From an uncultured Prevotellaceae bacterium (GTDB lineage: Bacteria; Bacteroidota; Bacteroidia; Bacteroidales; Bacteroidaceae): a DNA stretch of 64,000 nt. The position numbers and the translations under genes are program-made. The DNA is taken from contig OMXS01000003.1 of the NCBI GenBank assembly GCA_900315095.1, positions 62,001 to 126,000 on the forward strand, given 5' to 3'. Under the pieces are notes generated by a model, which worked only from the letters and a program-made list of their open reading frames with translations, had not been told where the DNA came from and made no database searches. This document shows positions 17,966-25,476 of the stretch, in pieces (the first letter of the stretch is position 1; the number at the start of each line of letters is the position of its first letter).

Positions 17966-18113
17966 ACATATAACCGTCATCTACTTATAAAAAATAAGCC
18001 CCAGAAGGCGGAACTTCCGGGGCTTTAGTGTATACATCTTCAAGATGCTTTATTCGTAATACTCAATTTTACGAGTCTGTTCTATTTCCTGACCCATCAT
18101 CGAGCTCTCGCGG
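17966..18113. repeat. Left 148-bp direct repeat bounding the defence island
   Basis: It aligns without gaps to 26747-26894 with about eight mismatches by eye. The repeat contains a terminator and the last 20-odd codons of the secreted-protein gene at 26831. Confidence 0.9.
17996..18026 (-). terminator. Terminator inside the left direct repeat
   Basis: It has the AAGCCCC...GGGGCTT stem of the right copy (26777-26806), with mismatches in the middle. Confidence 0.7.
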
Positions 18114-18208
18114 AAAAAATGGTTGCTTGTGTCATTCCGCTGCATTGCCTCATATGAATTCTTTATGTTGACGAAGACGAGTTTGTCTGTTTTGTTATGT
18201 GAGAACAT
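18050..18208 (-). pseudogene. Truncated paralogue of the secreted protein at 26831
   Basis: A 52-codon frame opens at the ATG at 18208 and ends SSMMGQEIEQTRKIEYYE, matching the C-terminus of the 172-residue protein at 26831 (SSMMGQEMEQTRKIEYYE). The first 30 codons (FVNIKNSYEAMQRN...) do not clearly match and no signal peptide is present. The simplest reading is a 3' fragment left by duplication when the island was acquired. Translation cannot be excluded. Confidence 0.7.
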
Positions 18209-18238
18209 ATTATAATTGTTTTTTATGTTCGATTATGC

Positions 18239-19348
18239 TTAACGACCCATTCCCTCTTTAAACTCTTCTATTGAGAACCATTTATCGACGACTTCTCTTT
18301 TGTATTGTTTGAGCAATGAGGGTTTGGATTGTATCTGGGAGATAGAATTAAGAGGAATCAGGTAGAGCTCTTCTGGCATGGATGGCTCTCCGCCAATACC
18401 TAATAAAATGAAAACATCAATAGCATTTTCTGTAGCATATTCTTGATATTGGACAATTTGTTCAGGTATGAATAACTGCTTAGAAAATCGTCTTGGGATG
18501 CTTGCTCGCCACTTGCATTCAACCGCAAACTTCTTTTTATGTCTATCATCTTTATAATCAAGCACAAAATCTGGGTATTTATTGCTGATAGGACTGATAT
18601 TTCCCAATGATTTGTCACCACGCCATTCTAATAATGAATAAGCCTTTGTCTCATTTAAGTCGAAGAGTTCTAAAACGAAATCTTCAAACTCTCGTCCTTT
18701 AAGTACTTCCTCAGGTAGTGTGATTGCCTTAATTCTGGTACGGACAGAGATATAGTTTCTTCGTAGTTGCTTCTTAATTGCGTGAAGCCCCATATCTTCA
18801 TAAAACATTCGCAATAGTATCTTGTCCTGCCATACCGTCCAACGTTGGTGAGTGGGTGAATTCTGTGGTTCTGTTGCCATCATCATTTCTTCTTGCTCCA
18901 GATAACAGATTTTTTGTACACCTGCCAAGAGCGGGAATATGCTACCGTTTTTATCAATATATCCACAAACGATATTCTCAGCCATCTGCATGACATACCG
19001 ATTCCTGAGCCTTGGTGTCTGGCCAGCCCCCTGAGGTTCATCGCGTTGAAGGACAAGGATAAGCATACGTTCTTCAGTCAAAGCTTTCTCTATCTGAACG
19101 TTGTACTTATCTGTAAAACGATTCATCACCACCAGAATCGTCGGCACCCGATTCACAAGCAAAGCCCTCATCACTTCATCTTCCAATTCTGATGAATTAA
19201 AGCAGATGACACAATCATTCGATGAAAGCGAATCCACCCAACCAAAGACCTTGTCGTACAGTGAATAGGGAGCATGTTTTGAACAAAGAAAGAGCGATTT
19301 CTCTCTGTTCAGCAAATCTTCGTTACCTATTTTGCTAATAATCCTCAT
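18239..19348 (-). CDS. SLOG-like / HTH / PD-(D/E)XK nuclease, putative restriction or defence protein
   Basis: 369 residues with three parts. Residues about 10-150 form a Rossmann-like domain: SLFLCSKHAP, NDCVICFNSSELEDEVMRALL, RVPTILVVMNR and RMLILVL, like DprA/SLOG proteins. Residues about 168-210 (RWTVWQDKILLRMF...ISVRTRIKAI) look like a SANT/Myb-type helix-turn-helix. Residues about 216-300 carry a PD-(D/E)XK site: GREFEDFV, KYPDFVLDY, then Glu277-Cys-Lys279 in AVECKW. A nuclease that senses a nucleotide-like ligand is a reasonable inference; the target is unknown. It is the last gene of the island's minus-strand series. Confidence 0.75.
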   Translation of the reverse strand: MRIISKIGNEDLLNREKSLFLCSKHAPYSLYDKVFGWVDSLSSNDCVICFNSSELEDEVMRALLVNRVPTILVVMNRFTDKYNVQIEKALTEERMLILVLQRDEPQGAGQTPRLRNRYVMQMAENIVCGYIDKNGSIFPLLAGVQKICYLEQEEMMMATEPQNSPTHQRWTVWQDKILLRMFYEDMGLHAIKKQLRRNYISVRTRIKAITLPEEVLKGREFEDFVLELFDLNETKAYSLLEWRGDKSLGNISPISNKYPDFVLDYKDDRHKKKFAVECKWRASIPRRFSKQLFIPEQIVQYQEYATENAIDVFILLGIGGEPSMPEELYLIPLNSISQIQSKPSLLKQYKREVVDKWFSIEEFKEGMGR

Positions 19349-19360
19349 ATATCTTAATAT

Positions 19361-19498
19361 TTAGATCTCACAACACTTCTGTTCCCATGTGATGGAACGA
19401 GGAATAACATACATTTGGCAAATCTTATTGCTGATGAACACATACTGAGTCCCTTTCGGGTCACCCTCTATCAAATATGATGTTACTGTTTTACCCAT
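19361..19498 (-). pseudogene. N-terminal remnant of a GIY-YIG nuclease family gene
   Basis: A 45-residue frame from the ATG at 19498: MGKTVTSYLIEGDPKGTQY and FISNKICQMYVIPRS. This matches the N-terminal strip that usually precedes the catalytic domain in a family of GIY-YIG nucleases. After PRS the sequence stops within about ten codons and the catalytic GIY...YIG region is absent. It lies 12 bp upstream of the nuclease gene. It may be a decayed gene or a small protein kept for another reason. Confidence 0.6.
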
Positions 19499-19556
19499 AA
19501 TGTCACATCAATTATATCAATGTTAATCAGTTATTGCGGAATGAATATTGGGAGAT

Positions 19557-20609
19557 CTATGATTTAATCTTCCATCTTGTATTACTTGCAACTCCAACAG
19601 ATTCTATTTTATTAGAATCCTGCAATTGTTTAAGATGTTTATTTATTGTAGCTTTTGAGAATCCTAACAATTTTGCAATATCATACAATGAAAGGCAAGA
19701 ATTAGGTGTTAGAACATTTATTATCTTTTCGTCTATACTCCCTGATAATGTGTTAGTTCGTTCTTCGGTTTTTGCAACCGTACCTTTTGTGATGTTATCA
19801 ACAAAAGTCACTCGTTGCCTACTCCATGTATTCAATCTACCCTCCAACTCATGATAGTAATCGGTCAATTCTTTATATAACTTATCAAGAGCAGTATGGT
19901 CTGTTAGCTTTTCAGCTTGCTTTGTATCACACAACCATCCAATTTCTTTAAAAGTAGTGTTGGGCAGTAAATAATATCTAACATTATTATTGTTAGTCCA
20001 TACAGCCCCCATCTCATTAAGGCATATTTCACTATTCTTATAATTGTTGGAAATCAGTAAGAAAGAGAAGTCTGCCGACAAGATATTCTCTTTTATATGC
20101 TTCCGAATATCATCCCCATTCTTGATATTCATGTCTTCAATGGAAGTGCAAAAAATATCATCAGGATCAAGACCTATTCCTAATTGAAGTATCCTGTCAC
20201 AAAATTCAGTAACGATACCTTTGTCTTTTGAAGAATGACTGATAAATATTTTGTGTCCATTTTGTGGTTTATTTGAATATAGTCCATCTAAAATCTTGAT
20301 TGCAGTTCTAATATCCCCAAAAGAATAGGCATTTATGAAGTCACCAAATATATTTTGAAAATATGGAGGTTGTGGAATCTGCAAAATACGAGAAGTACGA
20401 AATACTATCCTTTGAGTTGCATTCATTAGAATTTGGGCAATATCTGGATAGTCTTCTTTTATTATTGGAATTATTTGTTTGGAGATCTCTACAAGTTTTT
20501 GAGTTCTTGGCCCTATAATTGAATCATAATTAATATCTATTCCATTCAGCAAAGTTCTTGCCGAAGTTATTAGATCTCTTAGCTGACTATTATTCTTCAT
20601 TATTATCAA
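19557..20609 (-). CDS. TIR domain protein with C-terminal winged helix
   Basis: 350 residues; the start could also be nine bases in. An N-terminal helical region (1-115) is followed by a TIR domain (about 119-235): HKIFISHSSKDKGIVTEF, DDIFCTSIEDMNIKNGDD and SEICLNEMGAVW, where Glu199 is the candidate catalytic residue of NAD-cleaving TIRs. The C-terminus (about 290-350) is a winged HTH: LSLYDIAKLLGFSKATINKHLKQL. TIR effectors in bacteria usually deplete NAD+ on infection. It lies 24 bp downstream of the specificity gene on the same strand, so it is probably expressed with the restriction enzyme. What it senses is unknown. Confidence 0.82.
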   Translation of the reverse strand: MIIMKNNSQLRDLITSARTLLNGIDINYDSIIGPRTQKLVEISKQIIPIIKEDYPDIAQILMNATQRIVFRTSRILQIPQPPYFQNIFGDFINAYSFGDIRTAIKILDGLYSNKPQNGHKIFISHSSKDKGIVTEFCDRILQLGIGLDPDDIFCTSIEDMNIKNGDDIRKHIKENILSADFSFLLISNNYKNSEICLNEMGAVWTNNNNVRYYLLPNTTFKEIGWLCDTKQAEKLTDHTALDKLYKELTDYYHELEGRLNTWSRQRVTFVDNITKGTVAKTEERTNTLSGSIDEKIINVLTPNSCLSLYDIAKLLGFSKATINKHLKQLQDSNKIESVGVASNTRWKIKS

Positions 20610-20633
20610 AATATATTATTCCACTTTATCCTA

Positions 20634-21203
20634 CTATTTCAAATATTTATCAAGAATGACTTGCTTACGAAGATCACAACCAGCCATTATATCCTTTGCA
20701 TCTGCAATTAACTCATCATAGTGCAATATTTCATTTGCAATTCGTCTTTGTTCTTCCATATTAGGTAAGATAATACGATATTGGATAATGCCGTCTTTAT
20801 TACCACGTGGCATTTTTACACCTCTCGTTCCTGCTTCGTTCATAATAAAATCAAAGAACACGTCGCGACGCAAACTGTAATACAAAAAACGTTCATCTAC
20901 TTTTTCACTATCGGGTCGAAGCACGAGTACATCAGGAGAACAACTTCCATCACGATCTGCCTGCCAAATCTTTTTCAAATAGGGACGGATGTTTGAAAGA
21001 AGAATGTCACCTTTCTGATAGGCTATGGCAGAGTTGGTACTGTCCGTTCCGTCGTATGGACGGATGCCCTCACAATTTTGCAACATATTATCGGTTGTGA
21101 TGTACGATTCCATATCAATTTCGTTTGTTCTATATGTTACATATTTGCATATGTCGTTGATAATCACAAAATTACCCCCCCCCCCCATTTCGTCTTGATA
21201 CAA
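20634..21203 (-). CDS. Second target-recognition domain (HsdS half), out of frame with the upstream enzyme
   Basis: 189 residues if read from the TTG at 21203; an ATG directly before the G tract (21188) gives a shorter form. The content is one target-recognition domain plus coiled-coil spacer of a type I-like specificity subunit: NFVIINDICKYVTY, GDILLSNIRPYLKKIWQA, SPDVLVLRP, FLYYSLRRD and LPNMEEQRRIANEI. The real relation is with the upstream gene: both share the 12-G tract. Deleting one G or adding two would fuse the frames into one chain of about 1,235 residues with two recognition domains. In the present allele it may be silent or translated by re-initiation. Confidence 0.8.
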   Translation of the reverse strand: MYQDEMGGGGNFVIINDICKYVTYRTNEIDMESYITTDNMLQNCEGIRPYDGTDSTNSAIAYQKGDILLSNIRPYLKKIWQADRDGSCSPDVLVLRPDSEKVDERFLYYSLRRDVFFDFIMNEAGTRGVKMPRGNKDGIIQYRIILPNMEEQRRIANEILHYDELIADAKDIMAGCDLRKQVILDKYLK

Positions 21204-24200
21204 CTTCGAGTCTATCGAATATCTCAGCTATCTTTTCCCGATACGTTTCAATGCTCATGCGGCTGGTATTATATTCTTCATCTATTTGTTTACATTCTGA
21301 AACAACAATATCTTGTATGTCTTTAGGTGGTATGGGAAGTTGAACGGCTGCTATTCTCTCTGTTGAAGCACGATAAGAACGAGAGAAGCCATAGTGCTTT
21401 CCTACTTCTTCAAGAGCCAATGCCACAAAATATGGGTCAATATCTGAATCCAAAACCCTTATTACACCACAATGGTCTGTAGGATAAAATGCAATATCTT
21501 TATCAAGATATGCAACCATCCAATCTCCATCAATTCCCCATAATATAGACGGCTTGTCAAAATCATCAAAGAGTAAATGGTCAATAAACCCAAATTCTGC
21601 TTTAACATTTGCACTATATACAGGATAAATACCTTTCTCTTCTATGTCAGAGGAAAGAACACGACGCCCAATTCTTAATTCAAACTTGTTGGGGTCATTA
21701 AGTCGTTGAAGCGGATACTTACTATTTATCTTGTCTTCAATTTTTGCGGTCAAAGTAATAGACTTATAAAAGCACGAAAGAGGAAAATCTAACATGTCTT
21801 TCAGCCAATAACCTTTGACATGTTTTGCTATATCGTCCGACATTCCTAATATAGAGGCTCCACAGAAAGAGTTTCTTACTGCACATGCCAAAGTTCCTCT
21901 TGCGAAACGATCTTCAGCATTATAGAGTTTGCCTCCGGGTTGTTTTATTTTAATACCCTCTTGTCCCTTCCTATTACTCCACTCATAGCCAAGGAAGTCC
22001 TTTTGGTCTTTGTTGTCAGAAGGAGCCGTTATGACAAGGGTCTGTTGCTGATAGACAAGGGAGAAGTAATATAGTTTCTCCTTTTCAATTGCCAAAGCCC
22101 ATGAATAGAACCTTGTCCGGCGAATCTGTGCTTTCTCTTCTTCTGTGCATTTCTTTGGATATTTAATGCCGTCAAATTGAAATGCTTCGGCATAGCCTTT
22201 CAAATAGGAATCTGACATCACATCTTCTTTTGCTAACTCCTGACGCAAGAAAGAAAGGTATGTCTCTTTCTCTGTTTTTTGATGAGCAATGTAGGCATCC
22301 AATACCTGTGCATCTTCCCAATCAGTATCACCACAAATGGTCAAGATGCCATTCACAGTGTCTTTTGCCAGTTCTGCAAAACGTGGTGGTTCATTATACC
22401 TTTCAAGGAACAAAGTAACCGTGTTGGTTCCAGTTGCTCCAAATGTCTGACTGCCAAAAGCCACGATAGCCCGAATCTGGAAGTTTTGCAATAGGTTTTC
22501 ACGGGCAGCAATGCCACTTGATGATGTATCGTTAAGGATAGAGGAAGGCAGCACGACTGCCGCTATGCCTTTCGGTTTTAGAAGTTGTGCTATACGTTCC
22601 ACAAAGAGCATTTCAATTTCATCGCCATCCGTACTCACTTTATCTATTATAGAGAAAGTATTATTTTTGAGTTTTAGGTGTTGCTTAAAGCCTTTCACTG
22701 CATACGGAGGATTAGCAACGAGAATGTCGAACGAAGCTGGTATAATGCCCTTTTCTGGATAATTCTCCAAACCGTCACCAAAAATAATGTTACTACCTCC
22801 AGCGCCATTCATAAACATAGAGATTTTGGAAACACGAGCCAGTCTATAGTCTTTCTCTATGCCATAAATGTGTTTTTCTACCCAAGTGTTATCACCATCA
22901 GGACGTACCGCATTGATAGCCTCTACTCCTTCTGTCAAGAAATGACCAGCACCACAAGCATAGTCAATTACACGTGGTAAGTCGTGCTCATTTATGTAGT
23001 TCTGGAGAGGTAATGAATCCCATATAAAGCGTGTTATAGGAGTAGGTGTGAAGAACTGTCCTTCGTTCTGCTTGAAACCTTTGTTAAGCAGTTGCTCAAA
23101 CAAATCGCCTAGGAACTGGTGTTTACTTGGATAAACGATGCGGTAAGGCTGAAACAGCTGCACCACCTCTACAAGTATTTTGCCGTTCTGATAGAAAAGT
23201 TCCTCATTATGTACATCCTTGAAAGCAAAATCATTGTTTGTGTAGAACTTCAAAATTCGAAGCGTCTGCTTCAACTCTTCTATTGCAGCCTTTCGCTGAC
23301 TTCCTTTGTATTGTCGGAACAGATTGTCGGCATAATCAGCAGGCACATAGATCACCTTCTCCTTCATAAACTCCTCCATACCCTGCTGGTGAAGATGTTG
23401 AAGACGATCTTGAAGGCTTTCGTATGTATCTTGTCCCTGCTTATACTGGAAATCAACTACATCAAAGTCCTGTTTCTTAATTTCGTCCACCAGTTTGCAA
23501 ATAAAAAGAGCTACCAGACGATTGAAGGCATTTTCTTTATCGCTCACGTTGTTATGACGAAGAATTTCCTCAAACCGATTAACGATGCGGTCTTCTGGAG
23601 TGAAATCTTTTAGTTTCTTCTTCCTTAAAGGTGGAATGCCTATATTGTATGCTTGACTTTCCTCATTAAATACCACATCATCAAGCCATTGCTTTTGATA
23701 TGTTTCTTCCCATACTTCAAAACGTTCCTTATCATTGCGAGCATTGAGATAAATTTTAACGTCTTTGTCCTTTTCTGCCATTTTTGTAATGTTGGCATCA
23801 TCCGTACAGTTGATAACAAGGCACTTGTACAATAATCTGTCATCGTTCCAGTCGGAAGCATAAAGAGCAAGCCAGCGGGTGGATATTTCTTGTTGCCAAT
23901 AGCTGAACAGCTGGCCGCCATCCTCTTCTGTGTTCTTCTTTTCTTTGTTGAACTTCTCTCCTGCTGTTTTGCATTCTATTATTAGAAGGGATTTATTATC
24001 GCTGTCTTTAATAAGAATATCTGCTTTACCACCGCTTGGATCGTGTCCTAAAGTCCATCGAGGCTCCAATTCTATATGCTCAGGTCTATATCCCTTTTCT
24101 AATAAACGACAAACACATTCCAATACCACGAAATTCTCGTTTTTATCGAAATTGCTTGTAGTTTTATCATTCACGATTAGCCCTTTATCTTCTGGATAAA

Positions 24201-24330
24201 TGATTTTCTTGTTGTCAAAATCTACTGCAACAGTACAAGTGCTATACTCTCGCTTAAAGTATTCGCCCATTGACTCACGAATGAACCCAATATGATTTAG
24301 GACTTCTTTTAAATTATCTAATTGTATCAT
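21172..24330 (-). CDS. Single-chain restriction-methyltransferase-specificity enzyme (type IIG/type I-like RM)
   Basis: 1,052 residues. The N-terminus carries a nuclease site of the type I R-subunit style: Asp104 in GGKADILI and Glu119-Cys-Lys121 in LLIIECK. The middle is an N6-adenine methyltransferase: QFFTPTPITRFIWD, SAM motif IDYACGAGHFL at about 455 and catalytic NPPY at about 542. Residues about 860-1045 are a first target-recognition domain (RIGRRVLSSDIEEKGIYPVYS, WMVAYLDKDIAFY) followed by a spacer helix. The chain ends at the G tract. Nuclease, methylase and recognition in one chain explain the lack of separate hsdR. It lies 6 bp after the XRE regulator. Truncated and fused forms probably recognise different DNA sites, as described for the NgoAV system. 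Confidence 0.88.
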   Translation of the reverse strand: MIQLDNLKEVLNHIGFIRESMGEYFKREYSTCTVAVDFDNKKIIYPEDKGLIVNDKTTSNFDKNENFVVLECVCRLLEKGYRPEHIELEPRWTLGHDPSGGKADILIKDSDNKSLLIIECKTAGEKFNKEKKNTEEDGGQLFSYWQQEISTRWLALYASDWNDDRLLYKCLVINCTDDANITKMAEKDKDVKIYLNARNDKERFEVWEETYQKQWLDDVVFNEESQAYNIGIPPLRKKKLKDFTPEDRIVNRFEEILRHNNVSDKENAFNRLVALFICKLVDEIKKQDFDVVDFQYKQGQDTYESLQDRLQHLHQQGMEEFMKEKVIYVPADYADNLFRQYKGSQRKAAIEELKQTLRILKFYTNNDFAFKDVHNEELFYQNGKILVEVVQLFQPYRIVYPSKHQFLGDLFEQLLNKGFKQNEGQFFTPTPITRFIWDSLPLQNYINEHDLPRVIDYACGAGHFLTEGVEAINAVRPDGDNTWVEKHIYGIEKDYRLARVSKISMFMNGAGGSNIIFGDGLENYPEKGIIPASFDILVANPPYAVKGFKQHLKLKNNTFSIIDKVSTDGDEIEMLFVERIAQLLKPKGIAAVVLPSSILNDTSSSGIAARENLLQNFQIRAIVAFGSQTFGATGTNTVTLFLERYNEPPRFAELAKDTVNGILTICGDTDWEDAQVLDAYIAHQKTEKETYLSFLRQELAKEDVMSDSYLKGYAEAFQFDGIKYPKKCTEEEKAQIRRTRFYSWALAIEKEKLYYFSLVYQQQTLVITAPSDNKDQKDFLGYEWSNRKGQEGIKIKQPGGKLYNAEDRFARGTLACAVRNSFCGASILGMSDDIAKHVKGYWLKDMLDFPLSCFYKSITLTAKIEDKINSKYPLQRLNDPNKFELRIGRRVLSSDIEEKGIYPVYSANVKAEFGFIDHLLFDDFDKPSILWGIDGDWMVAYLDKDIAFYPTDHCGVIRVLDSDIDPYFVALALEEVGKHYGFSRSYRASTERIAAVQLPIPPKDIQDIVVSECKQIDEEYNTSRMSIETYREKIAEIFDRLEVVSRRNGGGG
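21175..21186 (-). repeat. Homopolymeric 12-G tract, predicted phase-variation switch
   Basis: Twelve Gs on the coding strand lie between the first and second recognition domains. With 12 Gs the upstream enzyme ends RRNGGGG-stop. With 11 or 14 it reads on in frame into the second domain, and with 13 it stops four codons later. Confidence 0.9.
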
Positions 24331-24336
24331 CTCTGC

Positions 24337-24555
24337 CTATTTTGTAGGTGTTATTAAAGTTCTTACATCCACATCCAGAATGGTTGCAATCTCATTCAAC
24401 TGTGTAATGGATGGCTGCACCTTATTGGCGCACCATCTGGAAACGGTGTTCTCTGATTTGCCAAGTTGTTCGGACAGCCAGCGGTTGGTCTTCCCTTGTT
24501 CTGCTAAGGCAGCTTTCAGCCTGTTTAGCATCATATTCTGTTGATTGTTCGACAT
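24337..24555 (-). CDS. XRE-family transcriptional regulator (RM controller-like)
   Basis: 72 residues. A single helix-turn-helix domain covers most of the protein: RLKAALAEQGKTNRWLSEQL, SENTVSRWCANKVQPS and LNEIATILDVDV. The size and the position directly before the restriction enzyme fit a controller (C) protein that times nuclease expression. The stop and the next start are 6 bp apart. Candidate operators are the palindromes at 26625-26677, and GTATCGGATA near its own promoter. Which of these it binds is inference. Confidence 0.85.
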   Translation of the reverse strand: MSNNQQNMMLNRLKAALAEQGKTNRWLSEQLGKSENTVSRWCANKVQPSITQLNEIATILDVDVRTLITPTK

Positions 24556-24576
24556 AATTTAATGATTATTTTGCTG

Positions 24577-24584
24577 CAAATATA
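24577..24584 (-). promoter_or_regulatory. -7 element of the XRE-RM-TIR unit
   Basis: The minus strand reads TATATTTG, followed by CAGCAAAA. The same TGTATATTTGCAGCAAAA occurs before the ATPase operon at 26606, suggesting shared origin or regulation. Confidence 0.55.
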
Positions 24585-24639
24585 CAAAAAGTATCGGATA
24601 TTGACATGTTGAATTGTTTAATTAAGCTATTCATTATAG

Positions 24640-25476
24640 TCAAGGTATATTTTTATCATATTCTTCTCTGTAGCTGACAATCTTCTTTCCAAAGTAGTCA
24701 AACAAGAATATTGGGAACGCATTAAGGATAGCAACCATGCATTCTTCTGTGTTGACGTACTTGGATAACTGGCTGTCGAAAATATCTTGCTGATTGTTCA
24801 CTTCGTCCGGCAACTCGTTCTTGTCATTGCAGATATAGTTTGCCTTGCTCGTGTTCATCGTGACAAGATGCAGCCAATTGGCCTTGGCTGTGTTTGCCTT
24901 CTGCAGAATCTTTGTTTCGTCGTCTGCGGGCTTAATGGTGAGCACGAGGTATTCCAGATTGCCACCATAGAAGGAGAATTCATGTACCTGGTGTTTAAAC
25001 TTCTCTTCTTGGCATTTCTGACGCGATACTGTATAGCTCCAATAATTATTATCTGGCAATTCTTTTGTATATCGTAGCGACTCTACCATTGGATAGTTGA
25101 TATACAACTTTCCTCTTCCTGTTTCATCCGCGAAATACTCCAGCAATTCAGAAAGCCTGTTGTTGTTTTCTTCAAGAGTCCTTGAGTCTTCCTGAAAGTC
25201 ATAATCAAAGAAGAGGTAGATTTCCGATACCTCATCTTCGCGGATGTTCTTTAATGTCTCATCGCCCTTTTCAAGCAGGATTTCCTTTAGGACAGAAACG
25301 GTATCAACCTCTAGCATTTCCTTCAGAGCATCATGGGCTTTCAGTTTTGTATAGAGTGAATAGATGTTGCTATTGTATGTGCATAAGAAAGTCTCCGACT
25401 TCTCGGGAAAGAAAAGTCGTTCGATAGACTCGAAATAGGTCTTGTCGTCTTTACCTTCAAATACAAACAATATCAT
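24640..25476 (-). CDS. TOPRIM-like (DUF4435/RloB-like) partner of the AAA ATPase
   Basis: 278 residues. The N-terminus FVFEGKDDKTYF (Glu7) and later EIYLFFDYDFQ (Asp91, Asp93) give the Glu and DxD pattern of TOPRIM nucleases. The family cannot be fixed by eye; DUF4435 (AriB of PARIS) and RloB (AbiLii) are the nearest ideas. Its start overlaps the ATPase stop by 4 bp, showing translational coupling. Such ATPase-TOPRIM pairs act in abortive infection: the ATPase senses and the TOPRIM protein cuts nucleic acid. Activity here is inferred. Confidence 0.65.
   Translation of the reverse strand: MILFVFEGKDDKTYFESIERLFFPEKSETFLCTYNSNIYSLYTKLKAHDALKEMLEVDTVSVLKEILLEKGDETLKNIREDEVSEIYLFFDYDFQEDSRTLEENNNRLSELLEYFADETGRGKLYINYPMVESLRYTKELPDNNYWSYTVSRQKCQEEKFKHQVHEFSFYGGNLEYLVLTIKPADDETKILQKANTAKANWLHLVTMNTSKANYICNDKNELPDEVNNQQDIFDSQLSKYVNTEECMVAILNAFPIFLFDYFGKKIVSYREEYDKNIP

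Noticed and set aside
21172-24330. Poly-G tract as a sequencing error splitting one gene
   Set aside because: An error cannot be excluded, but a 12-G run at the exact junction of two recognition domains is the known form of phase-variable RM genes, so it is kept as a biological call.
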